Assembly (NCBI RefSeq): GCF_001399975.1 | Contig: NZ_LKBD01000005.1 | Coordinates: 1 to 64,000 of the forward strand | Source: Pseudoalteromonas sp. P1-9 | GTDB taxonomy: Bacteria; Pseudomonadota; Gammaproteobacteria; Enterobacterales; Alteromonadaceae | Reading direction: 5' to 3' | Length of the DNA: 64,000 nucleotides | In this document: positions 26,426 through 35,128 of the stretch, one piece after another | Layout of the letters: each line of letters starts with the position of its first letter | How positions within the stretch are numbered: the first letter of the stretch is position 1 | Made by a program: the position numbers and the translations under genes | Notes under the pieces: generated by a model | What the model saw: the letters and a program-made list of their open reading frames with translations, nothing else | Told to the model about the DNA's origin: nothing | Databases searched by the model: none

Positions 26426-26448
26426 AAAGGGGCTTCAAACGCCCCTTT
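26426..26448. terminator. Bidirectional terminator between convergent genes
   Basis: AAAGGGGC (26426-26433) pairs with GCCCCTTT (26441-26448) over a 7-nt loop. The minus strand continues with more T, so it serves the FAS1 lipoprotein gene best, and it also follows the plus-strand sensor gene. Confidence 0.85.
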
Positions 26449-26464
26449 AACACGAAGGGAGTGT

Positions 26465-28660
26465 TTAGTTTAAGGTTTCAGTTATAACGGTATCAATCAC
26501 ATGGATAACACCGTTAGTAGTGTAAATATCGGTAGTCACCACGTTAGCCCCTTGCACTTGCAGCGCAACTTGTGGCAATGACACTTTCCACCAAACATTG
26601 TTAACTGCATCACCTTTGGTGTCACCAGGTGCCATATCTTGTGCATAAAAATATAGCGGGCGACCCATAAAGGCTGCTTGTTTAGTACCGTCAGCACGTG
26701 TAATAACGCTTAAGCCTTGAATATTATCAACCATCTCATCAGTAACCATTACTGGCGGCCATGCATCTGCACACGCATCAACACATGTACTGCTAGTTTG
26801 ACCAAGGTCATTATCGAACACATAGAGCGTGTAACCTGCTTTGGCAGAGCCATTACCGCCGACTAGCATTTGACCTGCAGCATCATAGGCAACTTCATCT
26901 GACGCCGAATTAGTTGATTCGGTGTAATTAATTAAATCCACTGATACATCATTATTTGCAAGAGTGTCTACTGCTTTACCATTTGCTGCATACGCAGAAA
27001 CAGAATCTATCTCAGTAGCCACAACATGTTGCAACAACACATTTGTTAAAGCCGTATTGTCGGCAAGTAATGCTGTTAACGCATCGTCTGGGATTTTATC
27101 AAACGCAGCATTAGTTGGTGCAAATACCGTGTAAGACTTAGTTTCATCAGCTAGCGCATCGACTAAATTTGCAGCTTGTAACGCGGTCACTAGGGTTGAA
27201 AAGTCAGGATTGGATACGGCAACCTCAACGATGTTCTGAGTCGGTTCGCCTTTCATTGATGGTGGTAAAATCACTTGGTCAACCACGTGAATTACGCCAT
27301 TACTTGCTTCAACATTGGCAGCAGATACTTTAGACGCATTTATGTACAAATCAGAGCCTGAAAGTGATAAGGCGGCCATTTGAGTGTTTGCCATAGTCAC
27401 CTTATTATTTTCACCATTCGCAACAGCTACTGCGCCATCCGACATTACTTTCGCATCAGCAATAACGTGGTAGAGCAATACATTTTTCAGCGCTTCTGTA
27501 TCGGCGAGTAGGGCATTTAGTGTACTTTCAGGAAGTTGTGCAAATGCAGCATCTGTTGGTGCAAAAACGGTGTAAGTTGCAGATTCGTCTGCAAGTACCT
27601 CAGCAAGATCCGCGGCAGCCGCGGCGATTAATAATGTGTTGAATGAACCTGCTTGTGAGGCGACATCAACAATATTGCCGACAGGCTCAGGTACACTTAC
27701 ATCACCCACAATAACAGCATCAATTACGTGAATAATCCCGTTAGTGGTGTAGATGTCTTTGGTAACAATTTTAGCACCACCGAACATCAATGAATCAGTT
27801 TCTGAGTTGATTGATACAGGCAATTTAGCACCAGAAGCTGTTTCAGCTTCCATCCCGTTTAGGGTAAATGCAGTAACAGAGTCAACTTCACCCATAACAA
27901 CATGCTGCAAAAGAATACTGCTTAACACGTCGGTATTTGCAAGTAATGTATTGATGGTTTCTTCACCAAGCATTGCAAATGCATCGTCAGTTGGCGCAAA
28001 TACCGTATACATTTTAGACTCATCAGCGAGCACTGTATCTAAATTAGTTGCTTGTAAAGCAGCAACGAGCGTATTGAAAGTACCTGCTGCAACAGCGGTC
28101 TCAACAATATTTGCCGTTGGCATACCTTTATCTGTTGGGGGCATTAACACAGCATCAATAACGTGAACTATACCGTTGTCTGCCATTATGTCGGTTGCTG
28201 TAACAGTTACTGTGTTGACCAGCAAATTATCACCGTCGAGCGATAAACCGACCGAATCACCGTTAACCATGGTTACTTTTGATCCTGCACTTGATACTGC
28301 CGTTGCCGCATCGACTTTGTCTGCAATAACGTGGTATGTGAGAATATCAGAAAGCGTGTCTGTATCGGCTAACAGTGCTTCAACAGTGCCCTCAGGTAAC
28401 AGCGCAAATGCAGCGTCGGTAGGCGCAAATACGGTAAAGTTGGATTCAGTATTTGCAAGCGTTTCGTCAAGCCCTGTTGCTTCAAGTGCGGCGACTAGCG
28501 TTGTAAAGTTGCCGTCGCTCACAGCAACGTCGACCACTGTTGTTGGTGTGGCAACTGGTGTCGTTGGCGTTTCCACTTTATGATCGTCGTCATCGTCGTT
28601 ACACCCAGTTACTACAAGCGTTGATGACACTAAAAGTGCTATTTTTAATAAATTTCTCAC
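26465..28660 (-). CDS. Lipoprotein with four FAS1 domains and an inserted domain
   Basis: The lipobox VVTGC puts Cys at residue 20, followed by an acidic NDDDDD stretch that disfavours inner membrane retention. Four fasciclin domains follow (about 45-180, 185-322, 328-465, 472-731), each with TVFAPT(D/N)AAF and GVIHVIDxVI motifs. They usually mediate adhesion. The fourth is split: between DVSVDLIN (about 575) and VTTDIYTTNGVIHVID lies a segment of about 100 residues with GYTLYVFDNDLGQTSSTCVD, ACADAWPPV, and GRPLYFYAQDMAPGDTKGD...WWKVSL. This matches the secreted/lipoprotein repeat family (COG4315-like), which normally stands alone. A protein on the cell surface is likely. Confidence 0.87.
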   Translation of the reverse strand: MRNLLKIALLVSSTLVVTGCNDDDDDHKVETPTTPVATPTTVVDVAVSDGNFTTLVAALEATGLDETLANTESNFTVFAPTDAAFALLPEGTVEALLADTDTLSDILTYHVIADKVDAATAVSSAGSKVTMVNGDSVGLSLDGDNLLVNTVTVTATDIMADNGIVHVIDAVLMPPTDKGMPTANIVETAVAAGTFNTLVAALQATNLDTVLADESKMYTVFAPTDDAFAMLGEETINTLLANTDVLSSILLQHVVMGEVDSVTAFTLNGMEAETASGAKLPVSINSETDSLMFGGAKIVTKDIYTTNGIIHVIDAVIVGDVSVPEPVGNIVDVASQAGSFNTLLIAAAAADLAEVLADESATYTVFAPTDAAFAQLPESTLNALLADTEALKNVLLYHVIADAKVMSDGAVAVANGENNKVTMANTQMAALSLSGSDLYINASKVSAANVEASNGVIHVVDQVILPPSMKGEPTQNIVEVAVSNPDFSTLVTALQAANLVDALADETKSYTVFAPTNAAFDKIPDDALTALLADNTALTNVLLQHVVATEIDSVSAYAANGKAVDTLANNDVSVDLINYTESTNSASDEVAYDAAGQMLVGGNGSAKAGYTLYVFDNDLGQTSSTCVDACADAWPPVMVTDEMVDNIQGLSVITRADGTKQAAFMGRPLYFYAQDMAPGDTKGDAVNNVWWKVSLPQVALQVQGANVVTTDIYTTNGVIHVIDTVITETLN

Positions 28661-28903
28661 CTTGTTTATCCTTTTTTTTGATAATTAACTGGCGAGATCT
28701 TGTACGGGTTAAAAATTTAACTAGATCAAATTAATGTAATGTTTCGGTTTTGTTAATCATTTTTAATGAATAAACTAAACGCAAAATGACATACTATTTG
28801 ATGTCAATTTAACGATTAAATTTTTGTAATCTTTCAGTTTGTTACTAGACTTAAAAGGGAAAGGGCTGGCGTCAAAGATGTTCTTACTTGCAAGGAATGC
28901 GAC

Positions 28904-30115
28904 ATGCATAAAAATTTAATTAAAATTGCGATTGTTGACGATTCGAAAACCATGTTGTTAACGTTAAAAGCAATGCTCAATGGACTCGGTTATCAAAATA
29001 CCGAGACTTTTTCTTCCGCGCGTCTTGCATTTGACGAAATCAAAAAAGATAGTTCAGCTTATCACTGCGTATTAACTGATTTAAATATGCCTGAATTAGA
29101 CGGTATGGCGTTTATTAGGCAGTTAGGCGAAATTGGCTTTAATGGTGGAGTGGCAATTGTTTCAGAAATGGATGAACGTGTTATCTCGTTGGCCGCCGAC
29201 CTTGCTAAAATTCATAAAGTTCGGCTTATTGGTAATTTGTCAAAGCCAGTTAGCGTTAAACAAATTGAAATGGTGTTAGACCGGCTAAAAACACTCAATG
29301 TTGTTAAAATGCAAACCTTGCAATACCTCTCTGAACAAGAACTGATAGAAGCCATTGAAAACCAGCAAATAGAACCTTACTACCAGCCTAAAATTAATAG
29401 CCAAACTAACCGTGTAGACAGTTTAGAAATCCTTGCAAGAATCGTAAAACCTGGTCGTATAGACGCCATTCTACCGCAACATTTTTTGCCTACAGCAGTA
29501 TCTCTTGGTATCGAAAATATTATTACTTTTCAGCTTGTTGAAAAAGCCGCACGCCATTATTGCGAATTGCAGGTGATTTTTGATCACGATTTTAAACTGG
29601 CAATTAATTTATCACCCAAACAAATGCAGGATGCATTTTGCGCCGAGCAAATGGCGACCATATTGTGTGTTAACGGATTAGAGCCAAGCCAATTTATTAT
29701 TGAAGTGACCGAAGAATACGCGTTACGTACGCCCGAACAACTGGAAACGTTAAACCGCCTGCGCATGCATGGTTATGGTATTGCGCTTGATGATTTTGGT
29801 ACGGGATTTACCAATTTAAACCAGTTAAGAACCTTGCCGTTTACCGAGATTAAAATAGACAGATGTTTTATTTCGAGCATTCGTGATGATAAATTTTCTC
29901 AGGTGATTGTTAAGTCGCTTATTGATATTGCGAAAGAGCAAAAGGTAGAGCTAGTTGCAGAAGGCGTCGAAGATATTGAAGACTTAGAATACTTGCGCCA
30001 AAGTGAAATTGGTATTTTGTTACAGGGGTTTTTTATCTGTCGGCCAAAACCCATCAATGAAGTTGTGCGCTGGTACAGCAAATGGAAACAAATCTCCGAA
30101 AAATCTATCTCTTAA
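28904..30115 (+). CDS. Response regulator with EAL phosphodiesterase domain
   Basis: A 403-residue cytoplasmic protein. The receiver domain (about 8-125) has VDDSK near residue 14, phospho-acceptor Asp in VLTDLNMPELDG and Lys in GNLSKPVS. The EAL domain (about 150-395) has LEILARIV (EIL for EAL), AINLSPKQM, EVTEEYAL, LDDFGTGFTNL, EIKIDRCF and LQGFFI, a full set of catalytic residues, so hydrolysis of c-di-GMP is likely. No kinase gene is adjacent. AAGGAA precedes the ATG. It is divergent from the FAS1 lipoprotein gene, an adhesion candidate that c-di-GMP could control, but that link is speculation. Confidence 0.88.
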   Translation: MHKNLIKIAIVDDSKTMLLTLKAMLNGLGYQNTETFSSARLAFDEIKKDSSAYHCVLTDLNMPELDGMAFIRQLGEIGFNGGVAIVSEMDERVISLAADLAKIHKVRLIGNLSKPVSVKQIEMVLDRLKTLNVVKMQTLQYLSEQELIEAIENQQIEPYYQPKINSQTNRVDSLEILARIVKPGRIDAILPQHFLPTAVSLGIENIITFQLVEKAARHYCELQVIFDHDFKLAINLSPKQMQDAFCAEQMATILCVNGLEPSQFIIEVTEEYALRTPEQLETLNRLRMHGYGIALDDFGTGFTNLNQLRTLPFTEIKIDRCFISSIRDDKFSQVIVKSLIDIAKEQKVELVAEGVEDIEDLEYLRQSEIGILLQGFFICRPKPINEVVRWYSKWKQISEKSIS

Positions 30116-30186
30116 AGACAAACTGCGTTAGTGTAAGTGTTTAAATAGTAAACTAAAACGAATTTTAGTCTTTAAGGATGAAGCGC

Positions 30187-30974
30187 ATGAGATATCGCAT
30201 TCTAAGTACGTTGCTTGTACTAAGCTCATTTACTGTCACAGCAAACAATTCCGCTGATATCGCCAAAAAATTACAAAACCCTGTTGCCGATATGATCAGT
30301 GTGCCAGTGCAGTTTAACTACGACCCGAATATTGGTCAGGACGAGCAAGGTGATCGTTGGTTAACCAATGTTCAGCCTGTTGTACCGTACGATGTAAACG
30401 ATAATTGGAATTTAATCTCTCGCACAATTATTCCCATCGTAAGCCAAGACTTTGGCTCGTTTCGTGAAGAAGGCATTGGCGATATAGTACAAAGTTTTTT
30501 CTTTTCACCTAAACAACAAACCGATAGCGGCTGGATTTGGGGGGCAGGGCCTGTTTTAATGTTTCCGAGTGCCTCTGAGCCTATGTTTGGTAGCGATAAT
30601 TGGGGAATAGGCCCAACGGCGGTGCTGCTTAAACAAAGTGATGGTTGGACTTTTGGTGCATTGGCAAATCATATTTGGGGTTTTGGTGCAGATAAGGACC
30701 AAGGTCAGACTGATGTAAATGCAACTTTTATTCAACCGTTTATTGGTTATACGTGGCCAAGTGCACCTCGGTATTCTTAAACAGTGAAGCAACAATCGAC
30801 TGGGAAAATGATGTAGAGTCAGTACCAATCAATTTGGTTGCCAGTCAAGTGTTCACTTTGGGAGATAATGTATTTAGCCTTGGTGCAGGCTTGCATTACT
30901 GGGCAAAAGGCCCAGAAAATGGACCTGATGGAATGGGGGCACGAATTATGATCACCTGGTTAATTCCGCAGTAA
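30187..30974 (+). pseudogene. Outer membrane transporter-like protein, frameshifted
   Basis: A signal peptide (MRYRILSTLLVLSSFTVTA) leads a beta-barrel protein with VPVQFNYDPNIG, NVQPVVPY and GIGDIVQSFFFSP, typical of the phenol-degradation MetA-like outer membrane family (often misnamed neuromedin U). The frame ends at 30780 with TWPSAPRYS. The missing C-terminus (SVFLNSEATIDWENDVESVP to MITWLIPQ) continues in another frame up to 30974. One extra base between 30764 and 30765 would restore TWPSATSVFLNSEA. It is either a recent single-base deletion or a sequencing error. I start it at ATG 30187, since AAGGA lies 9 bases before it. Confidence 0.8.
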
Positions 30975-31009
30975 CCAATCTATAAATGTAAACTTGTTGC
31001 ATAGTACGG

Positions 31010-31855
31010 TTAACGAATCACCATCCAATCGTTCACTTTTTCATTTATGTAGCCGCTTTGTCGATACGCTTTATTGATTAAACCGCGGCTTCGTAATTCT
31101 TTTAAGCCCCGTTGCACATAGGCAAATATTTCTGAGTTGCCCGCGGCTTTTGACACAACAAAATGCCTGCTACCGGGGAGCTTAACTTTCAATCCATGAA
31201 TTGGTACAAAGGTTTCATTGTCTTGTGAAAAACTCAGATCGTCGGTGTTGTAAAATGTCGCAAGCATAACATCACTTCGGCCTTTCATAATCATATCGGT
31301 CATTTGTGTAAATTGGCTTACGCTATCTAAATGAGCGAAACCAATTGCCGACATTATTCGCCAATCAATTTGCCAGTTTTTATTGGAAATTGCGTTTAAG
31401 CGCTGTAAGCCAAATTTGTCATTGACCTGACGTGCGCGTGTATTGTTTTGATGTACATAAAAACCTGCCTCGGCTTCACCATCACGTAATAACGGCCGTG
31501 AAATATACAGGTTATCTTTAATGAGCAGAGCGTCGCTTAGCCAAACTCCGGTAACGCTTAAATCAAGCAGTCCTTGTTCAAGCAGGCGCAAGCGTCGTTT
31601 ATAGTGATCTGCTTGTACTAATTCAATGTTGCCACGAAATCCACCAAAGTGAAGTGCTTGTAACAATAATACTTGCTCAACCACATCGCGATACGCAAAC
31701 TCACCTGAGTAATCATCTATGCTACTAATTTCGCGACCCGCAATAAATTGTTCGACATGTTTTTGGCCTTCTAGCTGAACACCAATTCTAAGCGTTTCTT
31801 TTGCCCCAAGCGAACACGTATACACGATGATTAAAACAAAAAACCAATATCGCAT
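31010..31855 (-). CDS. Periplasmic solute-binding protein, family 3 type
   Basis: A signal peptide (1-17, MRYWFFVLIIVYTCSLG) is followed by an SBP_bac_3-like fold: KETLRIGVQLEG at the mature start, a dibasic segment after LVQADHYKRRLRLLEQG, LDLSVTGVWLSD, and GRSDVMLATFYNTDDLSF in the second lobe. The C-terminus reads ELRSRGLINKAYRQSG, typical of this family. No permease or ATPase gene is nearby, so it may serve a distant ABC transporter or a signalling protein. The ligand cannot be told. It converges on the frameshifted outer membrane gene with 35 bases between. Confidence 0.75.
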   Translation of the reverse strand: MRYWFFVLIIVYTCSLGAKETLRIGVQLEGQKHVEQFIAGREISSIDDYSGEFAYRDVVEQVLLLQALHFGGFRGNIELVQADHYKRRLRLLEQGLLDLSVTGVWLSDALLIKDNLYISRPLLRDGEAEAGFYVHQNNTRARQVNDKFGLQRLNAISNKNWQIDWRIMSAIGFAHLDSVSQFTQMTDMIMKGRSDVMLATFYNTDDLSFSQDNETFVPIHGLKVKLPGSRHFVVSKAAGNSEIFAYVQRGLKELRSRGLINKAYRQSGYINEKVNDWMVIR

Positions 31856-32111
31856 TTTAAATCCTTTAAAACTTAAACTATTCGTAATTCGTGTTGTACT
31901 TTATTAATTTATATCGTTTTTTGGTTAAGTAGGCTTAACTTCAGTTTATTTTTGAAAGGTCTATTAGGGAGTTAGATAATTCCCTGTGTAATAATCGCGC
32001 AATATACCTGTGCATTGTTTAAATATCAATGTGTTGATGGCTGATAATAACGTTATTTTCTGCGCTTTTTCGTTTCGTGTTGCTGACTACTTGCGCGTTT
32101 TGTCGTTTTAG

Positions 32112-32223
32112 GGCAAAGTAAACCTACTTTTCTTATTGGAGCAAACGCCGACATGAACAACTAACTCCCCAAACAATTTTAACTTTCTGTTTAATGTTAG
32201 GGATTAGTAGGCGTTGCTTTGCC
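32112..32223 (+). repeat. Imperfect inverted repeat in ABC-F leader region
   Basis: GGCAAAGTAAACCTACT (32112-32128) is nearly the reverse complement of AGTAGGCGTTGCTTTGCC (32206-32223); the ends GGCAAAG/CTTTGCC and CCTACT/AGTAGG pair exactly. AATTTTT follows the second arm, which would suit a conditional terminator. Inside lies ATGAACAACTAA, a three-codon frame, with GGAG 11 bases before. The 469-base gap 31856-32324 has no longer gene. Confidence 0.45.
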
Positions 32224-32324
32224 AATTTTTCACTGAAAATCAATATTGACGCTAAGTGCAATAATGCTTAGACGTTTCTCGCAGGTGATGCTGATCCCTT
32301 TTACTTGGGTAAAAGGATGGTCTT

Positions 32325-33908
32325 ATGCCACAAATTTCAATTTCAAATTTTTCATACAGCGTAGCGCAAAAAAGCATTTTAAAAAATGTATCACTGCAAC
32401 TAACAAGTGGCGTTTACGGCTTAGTGGGTAACAACGGTAGCGGTAAGTCGACACTTATAAACGCATTAGCAAAGCTTGAAGGCTGCAATAACACGATTAA
32501 AGTCTCTGGCAAAACCGCTACTTTTTCACAGCTCAATGACATGCCAAATTGCTCGGTTGCAGGCTATTTAGGTGTTGCCGATAAACTAAAGGCGTTGTCG
32601 CGCATCAAGGCGGGTAGCATCGACGTTAACGACTATCAAACGTTACAAGATGATTGGCATTGCGAACGAGATACAATAGCACTGTTAACGTCACTTGCAT
32701 TACCAAAAGACCCGTTCATATCGTGTAATAAATTAAGCTATGGGCAGCTAGCTCGTTTAATGCTACATCGGTGCTTTAACAGTGATGCAGACATTATATT
32801 GTTGGATGAGCCAACCAATCACCTTGACCTAAATGCCAGAAGATGGTTAAGCGGCCAGATAACAGCCTTTGGGGGGATTGTGGTTATGGCAAGTCACGAT
32901 GAAAATCTATTGGATCACAGCACACGTACATTGCACGTAATTAATGGTACGGTAAATGAATACGGTGTTGGCTATCATCAATTTAAAGCACAGTTTAATG
33001 CGGAGCAAAAAGCACTAAGAGCGAAACAAGAGCACATTAAACGCGAGCAAACGCAATTTAAGCGCATTGCACAGCTAAGCTTAGAAAAAGCAAGTCAGCG
33101 TGCGGCCCAGGGCAAGCAAAAAAGAACATCGGGCAGTCAGCCTAAAGTATTACTCGATAGTAAAAAAGAAGCTGCGTCCAAATCCCATAGTCGGCAAGTG
33201 AAATTGCAAAAAGCGCGTATTGATACATCAAATAAAATGTTGCGTGCGGTATGCGATGATCAGGTATTAAACGAACCAGTCACATTCCACATGGCCGATA
33301 TAAACACTCATAAAAATAAGGTACTGGTTAATATAAACAACTGGCAATGTGAGTTTAATCATCATCCACCACTGAACGCCACCATTAAACAAACAAGTCG
33401 TGTTTGGCTTCAAGGCCGTAATGGTTCGGGAAAATCTACCTTACTTAAAAACATAGCAAACCTGAGCAAGGCGAACCTAACAGTTAATCGTAATTGCGAT
33501 GTGATTTATCTTGAACAAAATTGTCGCTGGCTCGATCAATACAGTGATGTACTAAGTGCTATTGTGGCTTTGACAACTCAGATAAGTGAACGAACCGCGC
33601 GTACCTTGCTCGCGTCTGCTGGGTTTCGAGGCGATAGCGCTTTTTTACCAGTCGAATCACTAAGTGGCGGCGAAAAAATGAAACTAGCGATGCTATGCGT
33701 AAGCCATGCACGAAAAGACGCGTTATTGCTACTTGATGAACCTGATAATCATTTGGACATCGCTGCGAAAGCTGCATTGGCGATTTCGTTAAAAAACTAT
33801 CCAGGCGCGTTTATATTAGTGAGTCACGATACCCAGTTTGTTGAGCAAGTTGGGGTGAATATGCGCCTTGATATTAATTCTGTCAGTGCTATTGAGGAAC
33901 GCGAATAA
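32325..33908 (+). CDS. ABC-F family ATPase
   Basis: Two ABC ATPase cassettes in one chain of 527 residues, no membrane segment. Cassette 1 has Walker A GNNGSGKST (35-43), signature LSYGQLARL and Walker B ILLDEPTNHLD. Cassette 2 has GRNGSGKST (about 365-373), signature LSGGEKMKLA and LLLDEPDNHLD. The linker (about 220-300) is strongly basic and rich in Gln and Lys, as in ABC-F proteins, which act on the ribosome in translation or antibiotic protection. It is not a close match in my memory to EttA, Uup, YbiT or YheS, so the subfamily is open. The ribosome site is AAGGATGG before ATG. A structured leader may regulate it. Confidence 0.85.
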   Translation: MPQISISNFSYSVAQKSILKNVSLQLTSGVYGLVGNNGSGKSTLINALAKLEGCNNTIKVSGKTATFSQLNDMPNCSVAGYLGVADKLKALSRIKAGSIDVNDYQTLQDDWHCERDTIALLTSLALPKDPFISCNKLSYGQLARLMLHRCFNSDADIILLDEPTNHLDLNARRWLSGQITAFGGIVVMASHDENLLDHSTRTLHVINGTVNEYGVGYHQFKAQFNAEQKALRAKQEHIKREQTQFKRIAQLSLEKASQRAAQGKQKRTSGSQPKVLLDSKKEAASKSHSRQVKLQKARIDTSNKMLRAVCDDQVLNEPVTFHMADINTHKNKVLVNINNWQCEFNHHPPLNATIKQTSRVWLQGRNGSGKSTLLKNIANLSKANLTVNRNCDVIYLEQNCRWLDQYSDVLSAIVALTTQISERTARTLLASAGFRGDSAFLPVESLSGGEKMKLAMLCVSHARKDALLLLDEPDNHLDIAAKAALAISLKNYPGAFILVSHDTQFVEQVGVNMRLDINSVSAIEERE

Positions 33909-33964
33909 ACGTTTAAAGTTCAATAATTTATCATTGTTAAATTTTACCACATTAAGGAGGTGCA

Positions 33965-34432
33965 ATGGAAAAGCATGATAGTGGCTTTGATGAAGCAAGT
34001 TATGATGATAAAGCGATCCATTTTAGCCATACTGTTATTCGCTTTTGCGTAAAAATACTCGCAATTTTAATGATGTTGCTCATTATTTGGGGGGTGTTAG
34101 ATGTTGTCTACGTGATGTATATGAAATTGAGTTCACTGCCTTATTTCTTGCTATCAATTAGTGACATTCTCGCAGTGTTTAGCGCGTTTTTGGCTGTATT
34201 GATTGCAATTGAAATCTTTATCAACATTGTTATGTATCTGCGTGACGATGTAATTCACGTTAACTTGGTAATCGCGACAGCATTAATGGCGATAGCGCGA
34301 AAAGTAATTGTACTCGACTTTACAAAATTGGCCCCTGAATACATTTAGAGCACTGCAGGCTTAGTACTTGCGCTTGGCGTTACCTATTGGTTGATTGCAG
34401 TAAAGGATAAGAAAAAAGCCAGCTTATTGTAA
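33965..34432 (+). pseudogene. PsiE-like membrane protein interrupted by in-frame TAG
   Basis: The first 127 codons encode a PsiE-type protein: three membrane helices (FCVKILAILMMLLIIWGVLD, LLSISDILAVFSAFLAVLIA, and a short one), the conserved REV-like YLRDDVIHV and IARKVIVLDF. At 34346 a TAG stops the frame after APEYI. The same frame continues for 27 codons, STAGLVLALGVTYWLIAV then KDKKKASLL, and ends in TAA at 34430. That tail is the expected last helix of PsiE. Either TGG or another codon has mutated to TAG, or read-through occurs. PsiE is linked to phosphate starvation in E. coli; function is unknown. A good AAGGAGG site precedes the start. Confidence 0.78.
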
Positions 34433-34450
34433 CGTAATAACAGCTGGCTT
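34416..34450 (-). terminator. Terminator hairpin, mainly for the GNAT gene
   Basis: AAGCCAGCT (34416-34424) and AGCTGGCTT (34442-34450) form a 9-bp stem. On the minus strand GGCTTTTTTC follows, so it terminates the acetyltransferase transcript. Its left arm overlaps the last codons of the interrupted psiE-like frame. Confidence 0.8.
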
Positions 34451-34516
34451 GTTAAAGTGGAAGCGGCATATTTAAGTCGCTTTCACTCTTATCTATTCAT
34501 GCGTAACGCTTTTATT

Positions 34517-35005
34517 TTAAGATTTTCCGTTTTCAGCAAATTTTTCTAACGTTTCACCACTCATACGATAGCCAATCCACTCATGCTGAGGCTCGGCGCC
34601 AAGTGATTCATAAAAGTCACGCGATGGGGTATTCCAATCTAAGCAACTCCATTCAAAGCGGCCACACCCTTTTTCAACAGCAATTTGTGCTAAATTTTGA
34701 AGTAACGCGATGCCCGCGCCTTTGCCGCGGTATTCAGGTGATACGTACAAATCTTCAAGATATAAGCCTGGTTTTGCAAGCCAGGTTGAATAGTTGTAAA
34801 AGAATACGGCAAAGCCAATGGCGTGACCGTCTAATTCGCAAATTAAACCGTAAACACCAGAGTGCTCAGAAAACATGCTCTGTTTGATGGTCTCGGTCGT
34901 TGCCAATACTTCGTGTTCTGCCTTTTCATATATTGCTAACTCCCTAATAAAATGCAGAATTGTATTAATATCGTTAGCAGTGGCGTTGCGGATAGTAAGA
35001 CTCAT
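34517..35005 (-). CDS. GNAT N-acetyltransferase, SSAT-like
   Basis: A 162-residue cytoplasmic acetyltransferase. The acetyl-CoA pyrophosphate loop is SPEYRGKGAGIAL (about 90-102). FFYNYSTWLAKPGLYLEDLY just before it and FEWSCLDWNTPSRDFYESLG after it are very like the eukaryotic and bacterial spermidine/spermine or thialysine acetyltransferase group. A polyamine or diamine substrate is therefore plausible but not proved. The gene is monocistronic and ends at the hairpin at 34416-34450. Confidence 0.87.
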   Translation of the reverse strand: MSLTIRNATANDINTILHFIRELAIYEKAEHEVLATTETIKQSMFSEHSGVYGLICELDGHAIGFAVFFYNYSTWLAKPGLYLEDLYVSPEYRGKGAGIALLQNLAQIAVEKGCGRFEWSCLDWNTPSRDFYESLGAEPQHEWIGYRMSGETLEKFAENGKS

Positions 35006-35128
35006 TGGCTACCTTTGGTTTGGATGAAAAAGCAATTATTTAATCAGTATATCGTTATTAATATCGTAATTATAGGGCGAACATTATGCGCACCAACAAC
35101 CTTGAGTTGTTAACGCGCAAATCTGAAT

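Noticed and set aside
31010..31855. Solute-binding protein as part of the phosphonate uptake system
   Set aside because: It is 12 kb from the phn genes, has no nearby permease and has family 3 (amino acid/sensor) features rather than phosphonate-binding ones.
32046..32057. AATAACGTTATT palindrome as a Fur box
   Set aside because: Perfect 12-bp palindrome, but it fits the 19-bp Fur consensus poorly and the downstream ABC-F gene gives no iron link.
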